Assembly (NCBI GenBank): GCA_964023205.1
Contig: OZ026833.1
Coordinates: forward strand, 32,328,830-32,392,829
Reading direction: 5' to 3'
DNA length: 64,000 bases
Source of the DNA: Lutraria lutraria
Lineage: Eukaryota > Mollusca > Bivalvia > Venerida > Mactridae
The translations under genes were made by a program, and so were the position numbers. Below are positions 1-13,008 of the stretch, piece by piece. Positions within the stretch are counted from its first letter, which is position 1. Each line of letters starts with the position of its first letter. The notes beneath the pieces are model-generated. The model was given only the letters and a program-made list of their open reading frames with translations, did not search any database and had not been told where the DNA came from.

Positions 1-1440
1 TTATATCCCCATGATAAAAAATAAGACGCTTAGATATCTTTAAAATTTACTGTTACACTACTTAAATCCTCTTCGGAAACAATAGAAATCTTAACGCTTA
101 TAGATGCTAATTATATGAAGAGAGAAATTACGTTACTTCTTTAAATTAACAGAATAAGATGATAGAGGTCATTGGCTGGATTAATATAAAGACTCACCAA
201 TAGACACCCGATTCTAAAATCGTAGTTTTTTTTATTAAAACTGCAATTCAAAAAATGAAGACAATAATTTATCTATTTATATTTTTTTAATAGTTCGATA
301 TTTTCAGCAGTATTTATAATTAAAAACGGTTTGCATAATTATATAAATTCATATCTATAAGTAGCATCGTGTAACTCTTACGACAAATCCAGAGGTCGAA
401 TACAACACATAACCTTAATTTTTCGATGAACAGTTGGACTTAAACCTGGGATGTAATTAACCAATTGTATCTTATTGATGCCATTTTAAAACGATGTCGA
501 TCATAGTTACAAGTGGTTTGGAAGATCAAATATGTGTGGAAGTCAAGGAAAGTGCACAATTCTGCTTAGTTTTCAAAATGTTGAGAAAATGGTAGTGTTA
601 CAACATCTGATATACCAATAACTTCCTCAAAATGAAATCTCCCCAGACATGCTGACAGCAATAAACAAATCAATTAGTCCGAATTAGCATTTAAAAGAGT
701 TACACAATCTATTTCTCTTGCTGAAAACGCACAACTGATTTTCTACAAATGAGATGGCTTTGGGACAAGATCAGAAGCGAATTTAATACTGATACTAGGC
801 TTAAATCAAAATACAGTAAGCGAATTATTTCGAAAGGAAATCTGGAGGACCGTATTTAAGTCTGATGTTATACTAGTATGTATTTCAACACCTGAATTGC
901 AATCTCCACGCGAAAAGAAATAAATATAATTCAACATCCTAAGAGCTGATGGGACTTTATACATTAACTAGTTTAGGTAGTAAAAAAATTGACGTTTAAC
1001 AGGTTTTTTTTTTTAATGCCTGCACATATTACAACAACTTATATAAATGCATTTCTAACGATTTTATATAAATTGTAAGCATTCCATTTTGAGCTAATCC
1101 TGATTTTTTCATTTAGTGAAGATAATCCTTTTTGTTAAAAAAACGTGCTGTTGCTTGATTTGATTTGTAGCAACTGTCGTAAAACATTACATAATATCTC
1201 GAGCATTTCCAGATATCCCCAACAAGAACGGGCAAGTAAAATAACTACATGTCAATTTCTATTAAATTTTACAACCTTATTATTTCTCCTGTGTCATTAC
1301 AAGAGACGAAACACAGACTTGAATTAGAAAAAACACTTCAGTTCAAATGCAACAGAGAAATAAATGTCATGCCTCCTGAAACATTAACGTGAATGTTAGC
1401 CAATTATCCTGGAAATCAGTTAAATCTAATTGCTTCTAAA
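1..1440. other. Non-coding, nothing recognised
   Basis: AT-rich sequence without supportable exons, RNA genes or repeat families. Downstream exons of the glutamate receptor gene could lie left of the window. Confidence 0.5.
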
Positions 1441-1454
1441 TTTTATTTTTGCAG

Positions 1455-1562
1455 ATGCAAAATCGCCCCAAGCCCCTGATCCTGTGTAATTACGGCACTG
1501 ATCAGTTTACTGATGTTATCATTGGTGTTACCACTCTCGTTACACGAAGCAAATTATGGTAG
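1455..1562 (+). CDS. Possible terminal coding exon, unrecognised
   Basis: A strong acceptor (ttttatttttgcag) is followed at once by an open frame of 35 codons ending in TAG. The peptide starts MQNRPKPLILCNYGTDQFTD and ends VTRSKLW. It is more GC-rich and less repetitive than its surroundings. I do not recognise it and no partner exon was found. A chance open frame after a good acceptor is an equally likely explanation. Confidence 0.5.
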   Translation: MQNRPKPLILCNYGTDQFTDVIIGVTTLVTRSKLW

Positions 1563-1975
1563 AAATAGTTCAAAGTCTTTCTCCCACGAACTCTGCCCAT
1601 CATTTCCCGACATTTCGATAGATTAGGTACGTGTGGCCATTAACTAAACCAACCAAATTCTGTTAAATACGGCATAATACATACCTGTATGGAACGCTAT
1701 TTGAAGTTAAGTTAGTGTGACACAGTGCATTGTTTGGTTCAAGCTTTCCAAAAATGCGTAATACAGATCATTTATTGACCGGTTGATAAAAATTCTGAAC
1801 GCCAGAAAGCTGTCAAAGACATGCGGTTTAGTTAGTTTTTATTCTTGTACCGGTATCTTTGTAAACCTCGTATCAAACCGTCTCGGATGAAATGAATAAT
1901 AAACCGTACAGATCGTACGTGTATCAGCCCTCGAATTCCTTATCGTCGGCTCGTTGTAGTTCTTTATTTTCACGT

Positions 1976-2150
1976 ACAAACATAGATGATGAAGTCGCTT
2001 TAGAATTGCCATATGGTGCTGTTTTGAAACTGATTCCATTTTAGAACTGCTAAGAGGATTCATTTGTTTTTTGTTTTTAATTGGCACACACAAACTTGGA
2101 TGATGAAGTATTTCTCTAACTGCTAGAAGGATCCATATGGTATTGTCTTG
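1976..2150 (+). repeat. Degenerate tandem duplication, 114-base offset
   Basis: 'acaaacatagatgatgaagt' (1976) and 'acaaacttggatgatgaagt' (2090) start two alignable segments that both reach 'catatggt(g/a)(c/t)tgt(t/c)ttg'. A third related word, 'gaactgctaagaggattcat', lies between them. The overlapping open frame on the minus strand is a product of this repetition. Confidence 0.5.
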
Positions 2151-3590
2151 GTACAAGCAACAAGCGGCTGCTGAGAACATGTAAGAATTGCTTGGGTGTA
2201 AGACCTCAGTAACCTATTTGAAATACTAATGTAATTATATTCCAAGTTTTAAGTCTGGAAAGGCTGATGGATGATTATCATTGATGTTGATCATGGAGAG
2301 TAAGTGTTTTATGCATGTACTTCTCATTATCCAATGAAGACTTACTAGTAATTCGATTATTACGACTTTAAGAGTGTGTTGCATTAGCTCTCTGAGCGAT
2401 AGTGTTACTATTTTAGGCATTCAATTTCACTGCCTTTATTTATAAAAGAATTAAGATGTGAAATGCGTGATAATAATTGAAATCTAATTCAATTTCTACG
2501 TGCAAAATAATGATAGTAGAATTTTAAAGATTGGATCTGTCTCATAATGAAAATGCTGATACAGGCTTTAAAAGTATTATATTAATACTAGAAAATAAAA
2601 TACAAAGGCATTGTACAAAAAGCAATTAAGATAAATGATTTTAAATTGAAAAGACATTAATTTTGTAACAGAACACCATACTAAACAATAATAGATAAAG
2701 CCTTCCATTTTTCATTAGCATGCTTTAATGTGAGGAGAGATATAGTCGAAATAAAATGATAAACCAAGTCGTATTACTATAAACAACAATGATATTTCAA
2801 CACTACAAACGATGAAATAGTACCTATTTCCTTTTCAAACTTCAATTTGCAAATAATTGCTCAATATGCCCCTTCTTGAAAGTTTTTGAAGTCATTATTA
2901 AGACAGAACTTAATATATCTAATTTGTGAAAGCATTGATATAAACAGGCTTAATATAGAAACTGTAACAGTAACGATTCAATGGCAATAATCCACACGTT
3001 ACATAAAACTGAATTATTGACTTCAGCTAACAGGGTTATTTTAGGAGCTGTTCTCATCACGAACTGCCAATCAATTCTAAACTATCGGATATAGGAAGGT
3101 TTTGGATTACTTCTTAATCTTTGTGTCTGTTGTATCTTCTGAAACAACAACCAGGATATGTGTTTACGATAACTCCACTAAATATACATACGAAATGAAA
3201 CATTCCCTAATCCCTAATGTAATAAGGAATGTGTTTTGATTGGATTCAAGCATTTATCTCATGTATTCTTTCACCAAAAGACCTAAACCAGAGTTTTATA
3301 TGGTGATGTTTGTGTATAATGAGACAGCATACATGCAACATTTAGGTACTTATTTGCAGATTTGGATGCAGAAATAACATCGTCATTGTATGCGGTTAAA
3401 TATCAGTCGTTTTGTTATTTTCACAATTCAAAGCTCGATCTCTATCTTCCAGTTCTTTGTTTCCCCATCGTTGTTTCAATTTGTTTCTTGTCTGGCTATC
3501 TAAACATCGATATATCTGGAGCTTCATATCTTGTGTTATCATTTATAATCATATCCCATTTATATAGAACTATTTATTTTCTTTTTTATT
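2151..3590. other. Non-coding, nothing recognised
   Basis: Only chance open frames; the hydrophobic one starting near 3362 comes from T-rich sequence. Confidence 0.5.
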
Positions 3591-3596
3591 CAGAGG

Positions 3597-3770
3597 TGGC
3601 CTTCGTGGTGCAGTGGATATGGTTTCTGACTTGTAAACACTAGTCCGGCACCGCTGTGTTTTCGAATTCCTCCTAGGACCAAATTGTACCTGCGTCATAG
3701 CTGTCCAGCTGACAGAAGGTCGATAAGCCTACAGTGTATCTGCGGTCTTCTTCTGCGTTAACATTGAACA
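3597..3770 (+). repeat. tRNA-derived SINE (ggtttctgactt type)
   Basis: The tRNA-like head has box A TGGTGCAGTGG (3606-3616) and box B TTTTCGAATTCC (3659-3670, one or two changes from consensus). The body that follows, 'ctgtccagctgacagaaggt', matches the central part of a SINE I know to be widespread in molluscs. There is no cloverleaf acceptor stem, so it is not a functional tRNA gene. The 3' limit is uncertain. Confidence 0.5.
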
Positions 3771-3774
3771 TATA

Positions 3775-6700
3775 GACATACGGCCCGGACTGTTGGTGCG
3801 GCGGTCTCTTATTCGGAAGCCGTTTGCGGTGTTGTTTAATACTCTCTACAATGCTATTCTTTTGTACCTTTTTTGAAATGTATTTCATGATACAGAAAGC
3901 ACGCAAGCTTTGGTTCAATTGCATTTAGGACAGCTTGACGACACAATCAAATACTGTGAATTCCGAGGAAATGCTGGATGTTTAGCAGAATAAATCAAAG
4001 CTATGAACGTTCTGTTGTTGTTTGGAACTACAAAGTAGTCAAAAGTTGAATTTCTTTTTAGGACGAGGTATTGGTCTGAGTTTTGGAAACAGAACGATAG
4101 TTCACGTATAAAGTTTGATGCAGACCAAAGTGCTACGCTTTCCTGCACCCGCAATTGTTGCCGTTAGAATCCTTCGTCGACATAAGTGTACACATAGTAA
4201 ATATTGTAGTAATCCTAGGTAGAGGATAGATAAGACTTCTTTACAACTCTTTTGTTTTACTCGTAAACGGTATTGCATAGCCATCTGATTTTAACTTGTC
4301 TGCACGTAATATTTGAATTCGTATTTATGCCAGTCAATTGAAAAAAATGGAACTATGTTTGTAGGCGGAAGGTTAATGGAAGCTCTTCGCTATGCTTGCG
4401 GTAAAACTGACCGACCGATGAGAAATGGTCTTAACTTTGTGTTCGTACCGAACAACAAAAAACGAACGATGATGATTAAATTTTGTTGTCGCTAAACGGT
4501 TTCTGTGAGCGTATTGTGCGGCCTTCAGCTGCGGAGGTTGCTCTCTCCCTACCACCGAGTGTTGTCTGCCTGGTACACTACAATGTTAAACCTCGCAAGC
4601 ACTATGTTTCACGTCAAGGGTGCCGCTAACCTATCGATAGGTAATATCTTGTTCCACTTCCCAATTGTCTGCCACGTGTCAACTTCCGAGAAATGAATTT
4701 TAACATTTGCCTTGGTCGTATTTCATTGATAACACTTCAGTATTTAAGAGTTAGAATAAAATACCAAAATACCCCCACTAATCTCGAGTGGAACTTCATT
4801 TTCATGACTTGCACGACAGCGTTGCATGTCATTATTTAGCTTATGCGTACGCTGGGGACCATTTCAACACAGCGCTAAACAATTTTGATGAAAAGATCAC
4901 AAGTATATCCGATGCTAACCACAAAATTAATGTACTCGTAAACAATGTTCTTTGGAATATTTGGTGCATTGCAAATTTTGAGTGAAATAGTTTTTTCTAA
5001 TCAGTGATGCCATAAATATTAAACCCTCCTACTTTTCACGAAATTCATGCATGCTTAATCACTAATTACTTATAGAAATGCCTTTCCAGGGTCACCATTG
5101 AAAATGCCGAGTACAATACTGTGTTTAAAAAATCACTGAAAACAGGCATAAAACAACAGGTACACTATTTAAACCAAGAATAGTTATATAGTGCCCGGTT
5201 CCCTTGTACCTTCCTACCAAGCTGTCGAATGGCCTTTAAGCAATATTCTGATAATAGTGTACACTTATTAGTTACACAAACCCTACTGTTATATCAATAT
5301 GTATGATTGTTTTGAAGTACTGTTATGGTGTCATATATACATGTATTGCCTACACAACCGTATGTTTATTTCCAAAATATGTTCGTTTGAATAACACTTT
5401 TGGAAATTAGTTGGAAAGCGTCGTATCTGTCAGGAATGTGAACCGACTCGGATATCAAAAAGTCACCTAAATATATGTAGTCAGTAACTCGCTTACCGGT
5501 GGATACGGAATACCGATGCATCTAATAATAATATACACGCATGCATAACTTATCGGTGACAACATATCTGCCATCAGCAAAAACCGAGTTAAAACGTCAT
5601 TCTGTGGGGTAGTTTGAATTAAAATTAGTTTTGCATTAAGAAAATACACGAAATGATTATGATTCAATAAACATACGTTACTTTTCTCTAAAAAACTGGA
5701 TTTGTTCAAAGCCGTCTGCGTTTTGAATACATGTGCTCGTTTTTTAAGCCATCGTAGTAATAGCATTGCTGTATTATGGCGTCATGTGCCATTGAGAGGT
5801 TTCTACTTGTACATCGTTATTTAGTATATTCGAGGAAAGAAAGATGGCGGTCGATTGCGTCGTAATTATTGATTACGGGAACAAGTTTTGTAGGAATTTG
5901 AACTTCGACTTTTGGCATTTGTAAAGGAGATGTGTACAGGCAAATCACTAGTTTATTTGATTTTCGGCTGTGAGTTGTTTTCTTCGCTTAATTTCCGTTC
6001 TTAAATTAGCTACACTGTTATCCAGTGTCACCGGCATATGTCATCTTTATATATTGATGTTAATTTAACGGATAGTGTTGACCAATTGATGTCATTTCCG
6101 AATTTTCGCTGTCTAGAAACGAATCACAAGATGTTGTAATATGACAAGATGCGTTGTTTTATGACTCAGTCTAACTAAAGCGCCTACAAATCTAAAGATC
6201 TTACATGTATGTAAAGTCATGTATTGCTGAAAGAGAAGAGCTACTTTGCATGCAACATGCAATAGTAACTTGAGAAACCTAATTGCATCAGTAATAAAGA
6301 GAGAGAGAGAGAAATGATCGATCGGAAATATTGCTCAGTTTATTATGCGTATAATTCTAAACATATCGACTTATAAACTTGATCCATTAATCAGGATGAC
6401 AGTATCTTGAGGTGGTAGAGTTTTGAAAGTATTAGGGATTTTCTGGTATTCCTGATTAATGATAAAATGTAGGGTGTATTAACAAAAACTGCCCAAATCG
6501 TTGGTTACGAGTAATTTGAAAACATTATTAGAAAAATAAAATTAAAACTATTTTTGACATGAAATACATCATAAGTAATTATCTGTCTATTACATAAGTT
6601 CAATGTTCCGAGCACAATGTATTTAAAACGAATATGCAATTATCCTCAGAAATCGTCTTTATTAGTAAACAACATAATTAAAAAAAGTACTATAATTGAA

Positions 6701-8190
6701 ATATACACGTCAGTGCCTCGAGTTCTTACGTGCGAAGACACATCCACAATCCAGCTTATAACCAGCATACATTTTGTTTCTCCAGTAACACATAACTTTT
6801 ATACAACAGACCAGAACTTTTATTAGAGACTTGTGCAACAGTACATCGTCAAAACAATACAAATAAGCACATGTCCTGTGATAGGTTGAAAAGACATAAT
6901 GAATGAGAAATTATAATTTAGTTTTAACAATGTATTAAGTAATATATTTTAGAAAAATAGCGTAATATATTGTGTAAATTATAAGAGGGTTAGCACAGTT
7001 ATTTTATCACGAAATCGCTTTGTTCGTGTTTAAACTTTACGGTTGAATACAAAACAAATATCAAAATAAAGGTCATGTAAGTTCCATGGTATGTCGAGTA
7101 TACGCCAAACACGTCGACGAAACATGGAAACAACACATTTTGCTTACAGTTACAAGCCGTTGTGGTTTACAAATTGATCATTAAAAAAACGTAATGGGTG
7201 AGAAAATAACAATGCACAAATCTGAGACCTTTGAGAAAATAAAAGGCACAACAAACCGTTATCAACCGGAACTATGCATTAACTATTGATACTTCACACA
7301 ACTGCGAGTCTGACTGGAAAACACTCCAGATGCAATCAAACTTTACGAGTGTTCTCGAAAACAACAACAGACTTGAACATTATTTAGGTACGAGAAGTAA
7401 AAACATCAGTTAACTATGTTAGGACATATGAAAACATCTTCGGCTATTGCATAAAATTACCCTGATTTATGTATTTGGAGTTTGTTTTTAGATCCATATT
7501 TTTACGTGTGTGGTTCCCGGATGATCCAATCTGAGCGTACCTAATAAGTACTCTGATTGGATGATTTTATCTTAACTGAACAAACAAATAGTCGAGTATC
7601 AATACATTTTAAGATAAATCTGTATTCACCTTGTTTAATATTCTTAAAATAACCTGACGAAAAAGAATTGAGGTTGTGTCCATTTAATTGCTTTCCAACA
7701 CACATGTCATTCCAATTGGCAGTAGATCGTGCTAAGTAGAAGTCCAGGATGTTTTATTTACTTTTACTTCACAATGTCTTTACTGTTAATGATTCAGTTT
7801 TTTTTAAATACTGCATGATGTGGTAATGATCATGGCACACTAAATAAACTACTTAAAAAGGAAACAGACGAATGAACAAATAATGCGAAACAAGCATTCT
7901 TGTTCACAGTAACAGTTGGGGAGAGCAAACAATCTAGAAACAGAAGTATAGCAAAAAAGACACGTGGCTACAGCTCCACAGCTACAATTCAAGTGAAAAG
8001 TTATAAGCCATTCTAGACAATTATTACCGACGATTTCGATTAGATTCAATAGGTTGTAAGCGATGTACGTGTCTCAATGGCACATTGGAATGCATAGACA
8101 AAATATGTACATACATGACAGAAATTATACACTATTTCAGCATATTGCATCTGAATATAAAACATAAAACATCTAAACTATGATTGTTTT
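3775..8190. other. Probable intron or downstream region of the receptor gene
   Basis: Scanned on the minus strand for further amino-terminal-domain exons without success. A GC-richer patch at 4340-4690 has no frame I recognise. A short AG run lies at 6298-6312 and a small hairpin at 7521-7565. Otherwise AT-rich. Confidence 0.5.
7521..7565. repeat. Short hairpin, about 18-base stem
   Basis: ATGATCCAATCTGAGCGTAC and GTACTCTGATTGGATGAT pair with two mismatches and a small bulge around the loop ctaataa. No wider repeat unit is seen around it. Confidence 0.5.
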
Positions 8191-8196
8191 ACTTAC

Positions 8197-8346
8197 TATG
8201 CGTTGCTAATGTATAACTATCAGACACGTCAATTTCATCTATGTAAGAAACCAATGCAAACGGGTTAGTTGTTATTTCGTTGTGTTTCCCCATTGCGTAC
8301 CGGAAAGCTTTCTGCATAAGTTTGTCTCGGGATGTAAATATAGCAC
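8197..8346 (-). CDS. Internal exon of an AMPA/kainate-type ionotropic glutamate receptor (amino-terminal domain)
   Basis: The 150-base exon is bounded by acceptor ttttatttcag and donor gtaagt. It starts at codon position 2 and ends at codon position 1, so it is a symmetric phase-1 exon of about 50 codons. The peptide begins (G)AIFTSRDKLMQKAFRYAMG and ends with FALVSYIDEIDVSDSYTLAT. This fits the start of the amino-terminal domain of AMPA/kainate receptors: the G-(A/L)-(I/L)-F strand, the AFR(Y/F)A helix, then I-D-x-(I/V)-x-(V/N)-x-(D/N)-S-(Y/F). In vertebrate AMPA receptor genes the signal-peptide exon also ends in a glycine codon split at phase 1 just before this strand. The family forms glutamate-gated cation channels in the plasma membrane, and this lobe guides subunit assembly. 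The exon is free of stops and shows no decay. I did not find the neighbouring exons. The AMPA versus kainate assignment is open; a delta- or invertebrate-specific class is possible. Confidence 0.5.
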
Positions 8347-9335
8347 CTGAAATAAAATTACATACGTAAGACATTGTACGTATTCGGATGTATGCATTGT
8401 ATTTTCTGATTTTTTTGCAAAGAAATGCAAAATGTCATCTGAATGATTTACAGTGAAAACATTAACTTTTTTCCATAAACATATAAGCACATATCACTTA
8501 GATAATTGGTAATATTGTAAAAAAAGTTTTAACTATTTCAAACAATTTTTTTGTTAATAATAAGAATATGTTTCGGAAGCAGCTGTTCTATAGATTCCCA
8601 AATGCTCGATTTGTACAAATTGCGCGATTAGTTATTTTAATAAAACATGACTGTTATCTAGAACAATAAGTCAATACTAATGTTTGTTTTTCCAGAAATT
8701 CTCTTTGCTAAGTGGATTAAATATTTTGGTATTCATTGCAAAGTAGAGTTAATTTGTCTCAATCGACATTTTCAGTAATACATAAGAGACAATAAAAGAT
8801 TGTTTATGTAGACGACCCATTCCATAAAACACTAAAGGGAAAGTTTGCAACCAATGAATATGTTGCTATTCTAAATGTATAATTCTATTAATAATAATTC
8901 GAAAAAAAATACAACCATCAGTTGTAAAACTTGCACCAAATTATCTAAACCTTCGTTTTAATTTAGCAAACGTTAACTAGGACAAAAAGTGTTGCCTCTG
9001 TTGTACGAAACAGTTGCTGATATCGACAACCCAGAGAAGTATAAGCAAATAAATAAGGAAATCCGAAGGCCAATTTGTCAACATTATACGCTTGGATTTA
9101 AGTTACCAGAAATTATCCCTGGTCAAGCTTTTTTTACAAGTACACAATTAACAATTACAATTAACCCAAACTTTAACGTAATCTCAAATTAGTTTAATTG
9201 TTTTAAACGAAAAGGTTTTGAGTCCTGAAGGTAGAACTTTCCGACCCGAAATCAGATTAGTTAAAATGTGTTTTTATTCTTTGTAATAAACAGGACTAGT
9301 AGAACAATGATACAGCCAAAATATGTATATGTTGT
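8347..9335. other. Probable intron upstream of the glutamate receptor exon
   Basis: This AT-rich, non-coding stretch lies on the acceptor side of the minus-strand exon. A short polypyrimidine tract precedes the AG at 8347-8348. No further exon, RNA gene or recognisable repeat was seen before the LINE tail near 9336. Confidence 0.5.
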
Positions 9336-9405
9336 ATAGTTTATTTCAGGTTCATAAGGCTCCCAGACCCATGTGAACAACATTTTTACATACATAAATA
9401 TATAC
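9336..9405 (-). mobile_element. LINE 3' tail
   Basis: On the minus strand GTCTGGGAGCCTTATGAACC is followed by TGAAATAAACTATAC. A short conserved word followed by AATAAA and a simple tail is the usual 3' end of bivalve non-LTR retrotransposons. No coding part is seen beside it. Confidence 0.5.
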
Positions 9406-9694
9406 AAATACATAGTTGTAACAAGTTGACAAAAGGTGGTAAAAATTTACATTAAATTTGGTTACCACATTTATACAACTACAGATTAAACGGAGAAGGT
9501 GCATGGAGAAAATATTTATAGTTCTAAGATTAATCCTTTTTTGACATAAAAAGAGGGGGGACGTGATCTGAAAGCTGAAATTTGACGAAGTTATTTAGAC
9601 AGTACAACAATAATAAAATTAGAAAGATAAATAAATATAAATACATATATAAAGTATTCACTGACTTGGTAACGATTAAAGATAGTTTAACCGG

Positions 9695-9850
9695 TGAAAC
9701 GTTTTCAGGCTCCCCTTTTTTCAGGTTACCTCCCGGTAACTTAAAAACGTTTTCAAAGTACCGGCCGCGGTATCATTAAAACGTTTTCAAACTCCCTCCC
9801 CCGTTTTAATAATCCCTCCCCGGTGACTTGAAAACGTTTTCAAACGCCTC
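9695..9850. repeat. Array of the palindrome GAAAACGTTTTC, left block
   Basis: AACGTTTTCA-type palindromes occur with centres at 9700, 9748, 9782 and 9835, set in CCCTCCC(C) and CCGGTAAC words. A second small palindrome, GTTACC-tccc-GGTAAC, lies at 9725-9740. It matches the block at 10495-10613 in motif content. Confidence 0.5.
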
Positions 9851-10494
9851 CATACCTATGTTAATTCTTCACGAAGAAAACGTTTATATTTCAGGTTATA
9901 ATTCATATTTGAATACATAGTTTTCATACTTTATTGAATACATAGTCAACATAGTTTATTGACATTTATATTCATGTATTTCTAAACTGAAATTACGCAA
10001 TAATTATACAAAGCTATGGAATTCTATTAGGGTCGTGGCGAGTAAACACCTAATAGTATATTAATGAACAAATACAAGACATGACCTTCGCAATCCCACA
10101 CTTACTTGTATCCTTGTGCGCAATAACGCGCATAGGATGGAATGAACTTGTCAGTATATGACGCCATTTGATTTCGTCATTAGGACCACATTATTTGTTA
10201 AGACTGAAAGTTATACATATGTGTCAAACTTAGACGGTCAGTACATAACTTTAATAACGTTATTCATAATCAACGCATGGCCGTATTATGCAATAAAATA
10301 CAACAACTTTGATAAATGATAAAAAATATCGCTACACTAAATAATCCTGATAATTTTTTTAGCAACGCAAACTCCAAACCGCCTGTAATGGGGATCGAAC
10401 TCACTTTATGGTTGCTAAATAACTGTAGTACATGCATTTATGTGTTTGTAATCTCCTTATTGGTGTGCAAGCTCTCTCTTAGTATGAATTTTCA
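9851..10494. other. Interior between the two palindrome arrays
   Basis: About 640 AT-rich bases with no coding potential. A weak tRNA-like box B lies at its right side (10392-10402). If the flanking arrays are terminal structures, this is the body of a non-autonomous element of about 0.9 kb. Confidence 0.5.
10385..10480 (-). repeat. Possible decayed tRNA-like SINE head
   Basis: On the minus strand GAGTTCGATCC (10392-10402) resembles box B. Upstream there is 'gagagagcttgcacaccaat', a poor box A. It lies inside the element bounded by the GAAAACGTTTTC arrays. Weak support. Confidence 0.5.
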
Positions 10495-10613
10495 AATTGT
10501 TACCCGGGGTAATCTGAAAATGTTTCCAATTGCCCCCAGGTTTTTAGATTACCGGGTAGGGCATTTAAAAAGGGCGGGAGTAATCTGAAAACGTTTTCAA
10601 GGGGGGGGGGGGG
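10495..10613. repeat. Array of the palindrome GAAAACGTTTTC, right block, ending in G13
   Basis: GAAAATGTTTCC (10516) and GAAAACGTTTTC (10587-10598) occur with TTACCCGGGGTAA and GATTACCGGGTA words, then 13 G (10601-10613). G-rich words here replace the C-rich words of the left block, so the two blocks are in inverted orientation. Confidence 0.5.
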
Positions 10614-13008
10614 TGTGTCTATGGTTCGGTGGGTGAAATAGGGAGTGGGTAATTATTTGATGTTTGCTACGAAATCATGATACCACAATGAACTCTCAGA
10701 TTAGTAGTCCCGATTTTTAATTCTAATTTTTAATTAACTTGCAATCGTTTCACATTGAAGATATCATGCTTCTGAAAAAAAGATTGGCCAGTTGCCTCAA
10801 GAAACACATTATTTAGCACACACAAAAACAATGGCATATATCAATCCGAGAGAGTGCTAGGGCGGTTTTTCAATCACATTTACCGATTTAATGTCGATAA
10901 GTTGCTTTGGCACGATGCTGCGTCTGCAACTCTTATTTGTATTCGTTGTTGTTATCGTTAGTAATACTTTTAACACCATGTTTACGTTTAGATATCGTCT
11001 TGATTGTACATGCTTAAATTCAGAAAATGGGCGATTTTGCCGTGATAATGGATATTAAAGACAGACAAAGTATAAATTACAATTACGCTGCTTTCAATCG
11101 ATGAATCAATGTGATTACATGTTTGTGATAACTACACTTAAATCAATTTACTATGTATTAGTAATCTTGTTAAACAGAGGAATACATCAAATTTTCTAAA
11201 ACCACGTTAGCCCTCGATGATGATCCCAACAGAAATCTTACACACAGAGTACAGATTCAAGGTCAAATATAGGATATATATTTTGTATTATTCATTAGTG
11301 TAAATTTTACTGCGTAAATATCAATAAATCAAATTATCATTTTTTATATTTATACAAACGTAGAACTAAATCATGTTAATGGAACAAACTATTTTTCCTA
11401 AGTCTCATAAATTTATCATTCGTTAGCACTTATTTGTTTATATAATAGAATCAAATAGGCAATGGAAAATGGGTCATAATAGATATATGTTAATAATAGT
11501 ATATATTAAAAATTGCTTCCTGGAAAAAAGTGCTATTATTCATCTTATTAATTTCTATGTAATAGCATTGTATGAATAGCGTTTCGTAATTTACAATTAC
11601 CTTGGTATATTACGATTTTTAATTTTTCGAAAACTACATAGCCCATAGCTTTTAATTTGTCGTCACGAAAATTCAAGTTTGATACGTTTTATAGACTTAA
11701 AATCCTTACCCAGAGGTACAATAATTCCTTCCGGTAAGTAATGTTGGCAACATCCGTTTCTTATACTAAACACTAGTGAAACCAATACAATTAGAGACAC
11801 GTTTCTCACTTCCATGATTATATATTAAACATTTAAACAAATATAGCATCAACAGCATGAGTCCTCTCTTTACGAGACGAATGCAACACTTCTTGGGTAA
11901 TTGAATTTTGTTGCATAACAAATATTGTGATAAAATATAAACGAGCGCTCAATGTTTCTTACAGTAGGTTCGTCATGATCAATTTCACTCATGACGGAAC
12001 AGTCTGAAAAATATCACTTCCGAAATCCTTAGCATTGTAATCAATCACATTTAGTGTAAATATTTCATTTTTAACCTCGGATTCTACTTCAGCGCTTTAA
12101 CACAATGAGTCTATCAACTACTGTATTTGAACAGAACGAAAACCACATAGCCCCACTTGGCACACGGTCAATGAATAAATTGCTTTCACAAGGGTGCTAG
12201 TGTTTTTGGAAAGAAATTAGGAGCCATGCATCATATAATGAGACTGTTCTGACACGAGTAATAGTAAATAAGTTTTGTACATCCCCTAGTGAGTATATTT
12301 GGATGTGTCCGGCGTGTAGAGCAGAGGTATATTGATCGGCTTATATGGATCTGGTTGTCAAAATATCTCTTGTTTATTACCACAGACCATGGGTTTCAAA
12401 ACTATTCCCAAATAAATGTATCTGTCTCAGAGAACAAATTGCAAACTATAGACTGGGTTTATTACTTGTGTCAAGTAATTTTGAGAGAAATTGTAATGTA
12501 TGTATAAAAGCTGTTAGAGAAACATATAGGGGCTGTCGGTGTACGACCGTTATATGACCCGTTATAAAACGTTAACTGATAACTCTTTATTAGCTACCAC
12601 TTATTTACCCATATTTATAGACAGAACATAATTTGCTTTAAACGAGATGAGATGTAACGTACGTTACAAACTTATGATGATCTTGACTGATGCTTTTATC
12701 ATACCATAATGATGGTTATTAATATTGTACACAGTACACAGACTGGAACAAAACGCGCCTCTACATGGGATAAAGTATGTTGTAAATAACACAAGCATTT
12801 CATTATGGACCTCATATATTGTAGATTGTATCCCATCTTCTGTAATGACTTATGTAACAGTTCATGCGATGTTTCCGGTTGACTTTAAGACCAGGACCTT
12901 CGTCATATCTTCCATCATATCTGAGTGTATTCTTTTTTCTTAGCAGCATTCCATATTTAGAATATACTTTTAGTCAAGTAAACCTGGCAGTTTCTTAATC
13001 TAGCCTAA
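10614..13008. other. Non-coding, nothing recognised
   Basis: AT-rich. Overlapping plus-strand frames near 12289-12557 show no motif and weak composition. Confidence 0.5.

Noticed and set aside
1839..2180. Minus-strand frame of 113 codons
   Set aside because: Its internal similarity comes from the degenerate DNA duplication at 1976-2150, not from a protein repeat; no domain is seen.
3362..3643. Hydrophobic open frame of about 93 codons preceded by a cag acceptor
   Set aside because: It comes from T-rich sequence, which gives Phe/Leu/Ile-rich frames by chance, and it runs into the head of a SINE.
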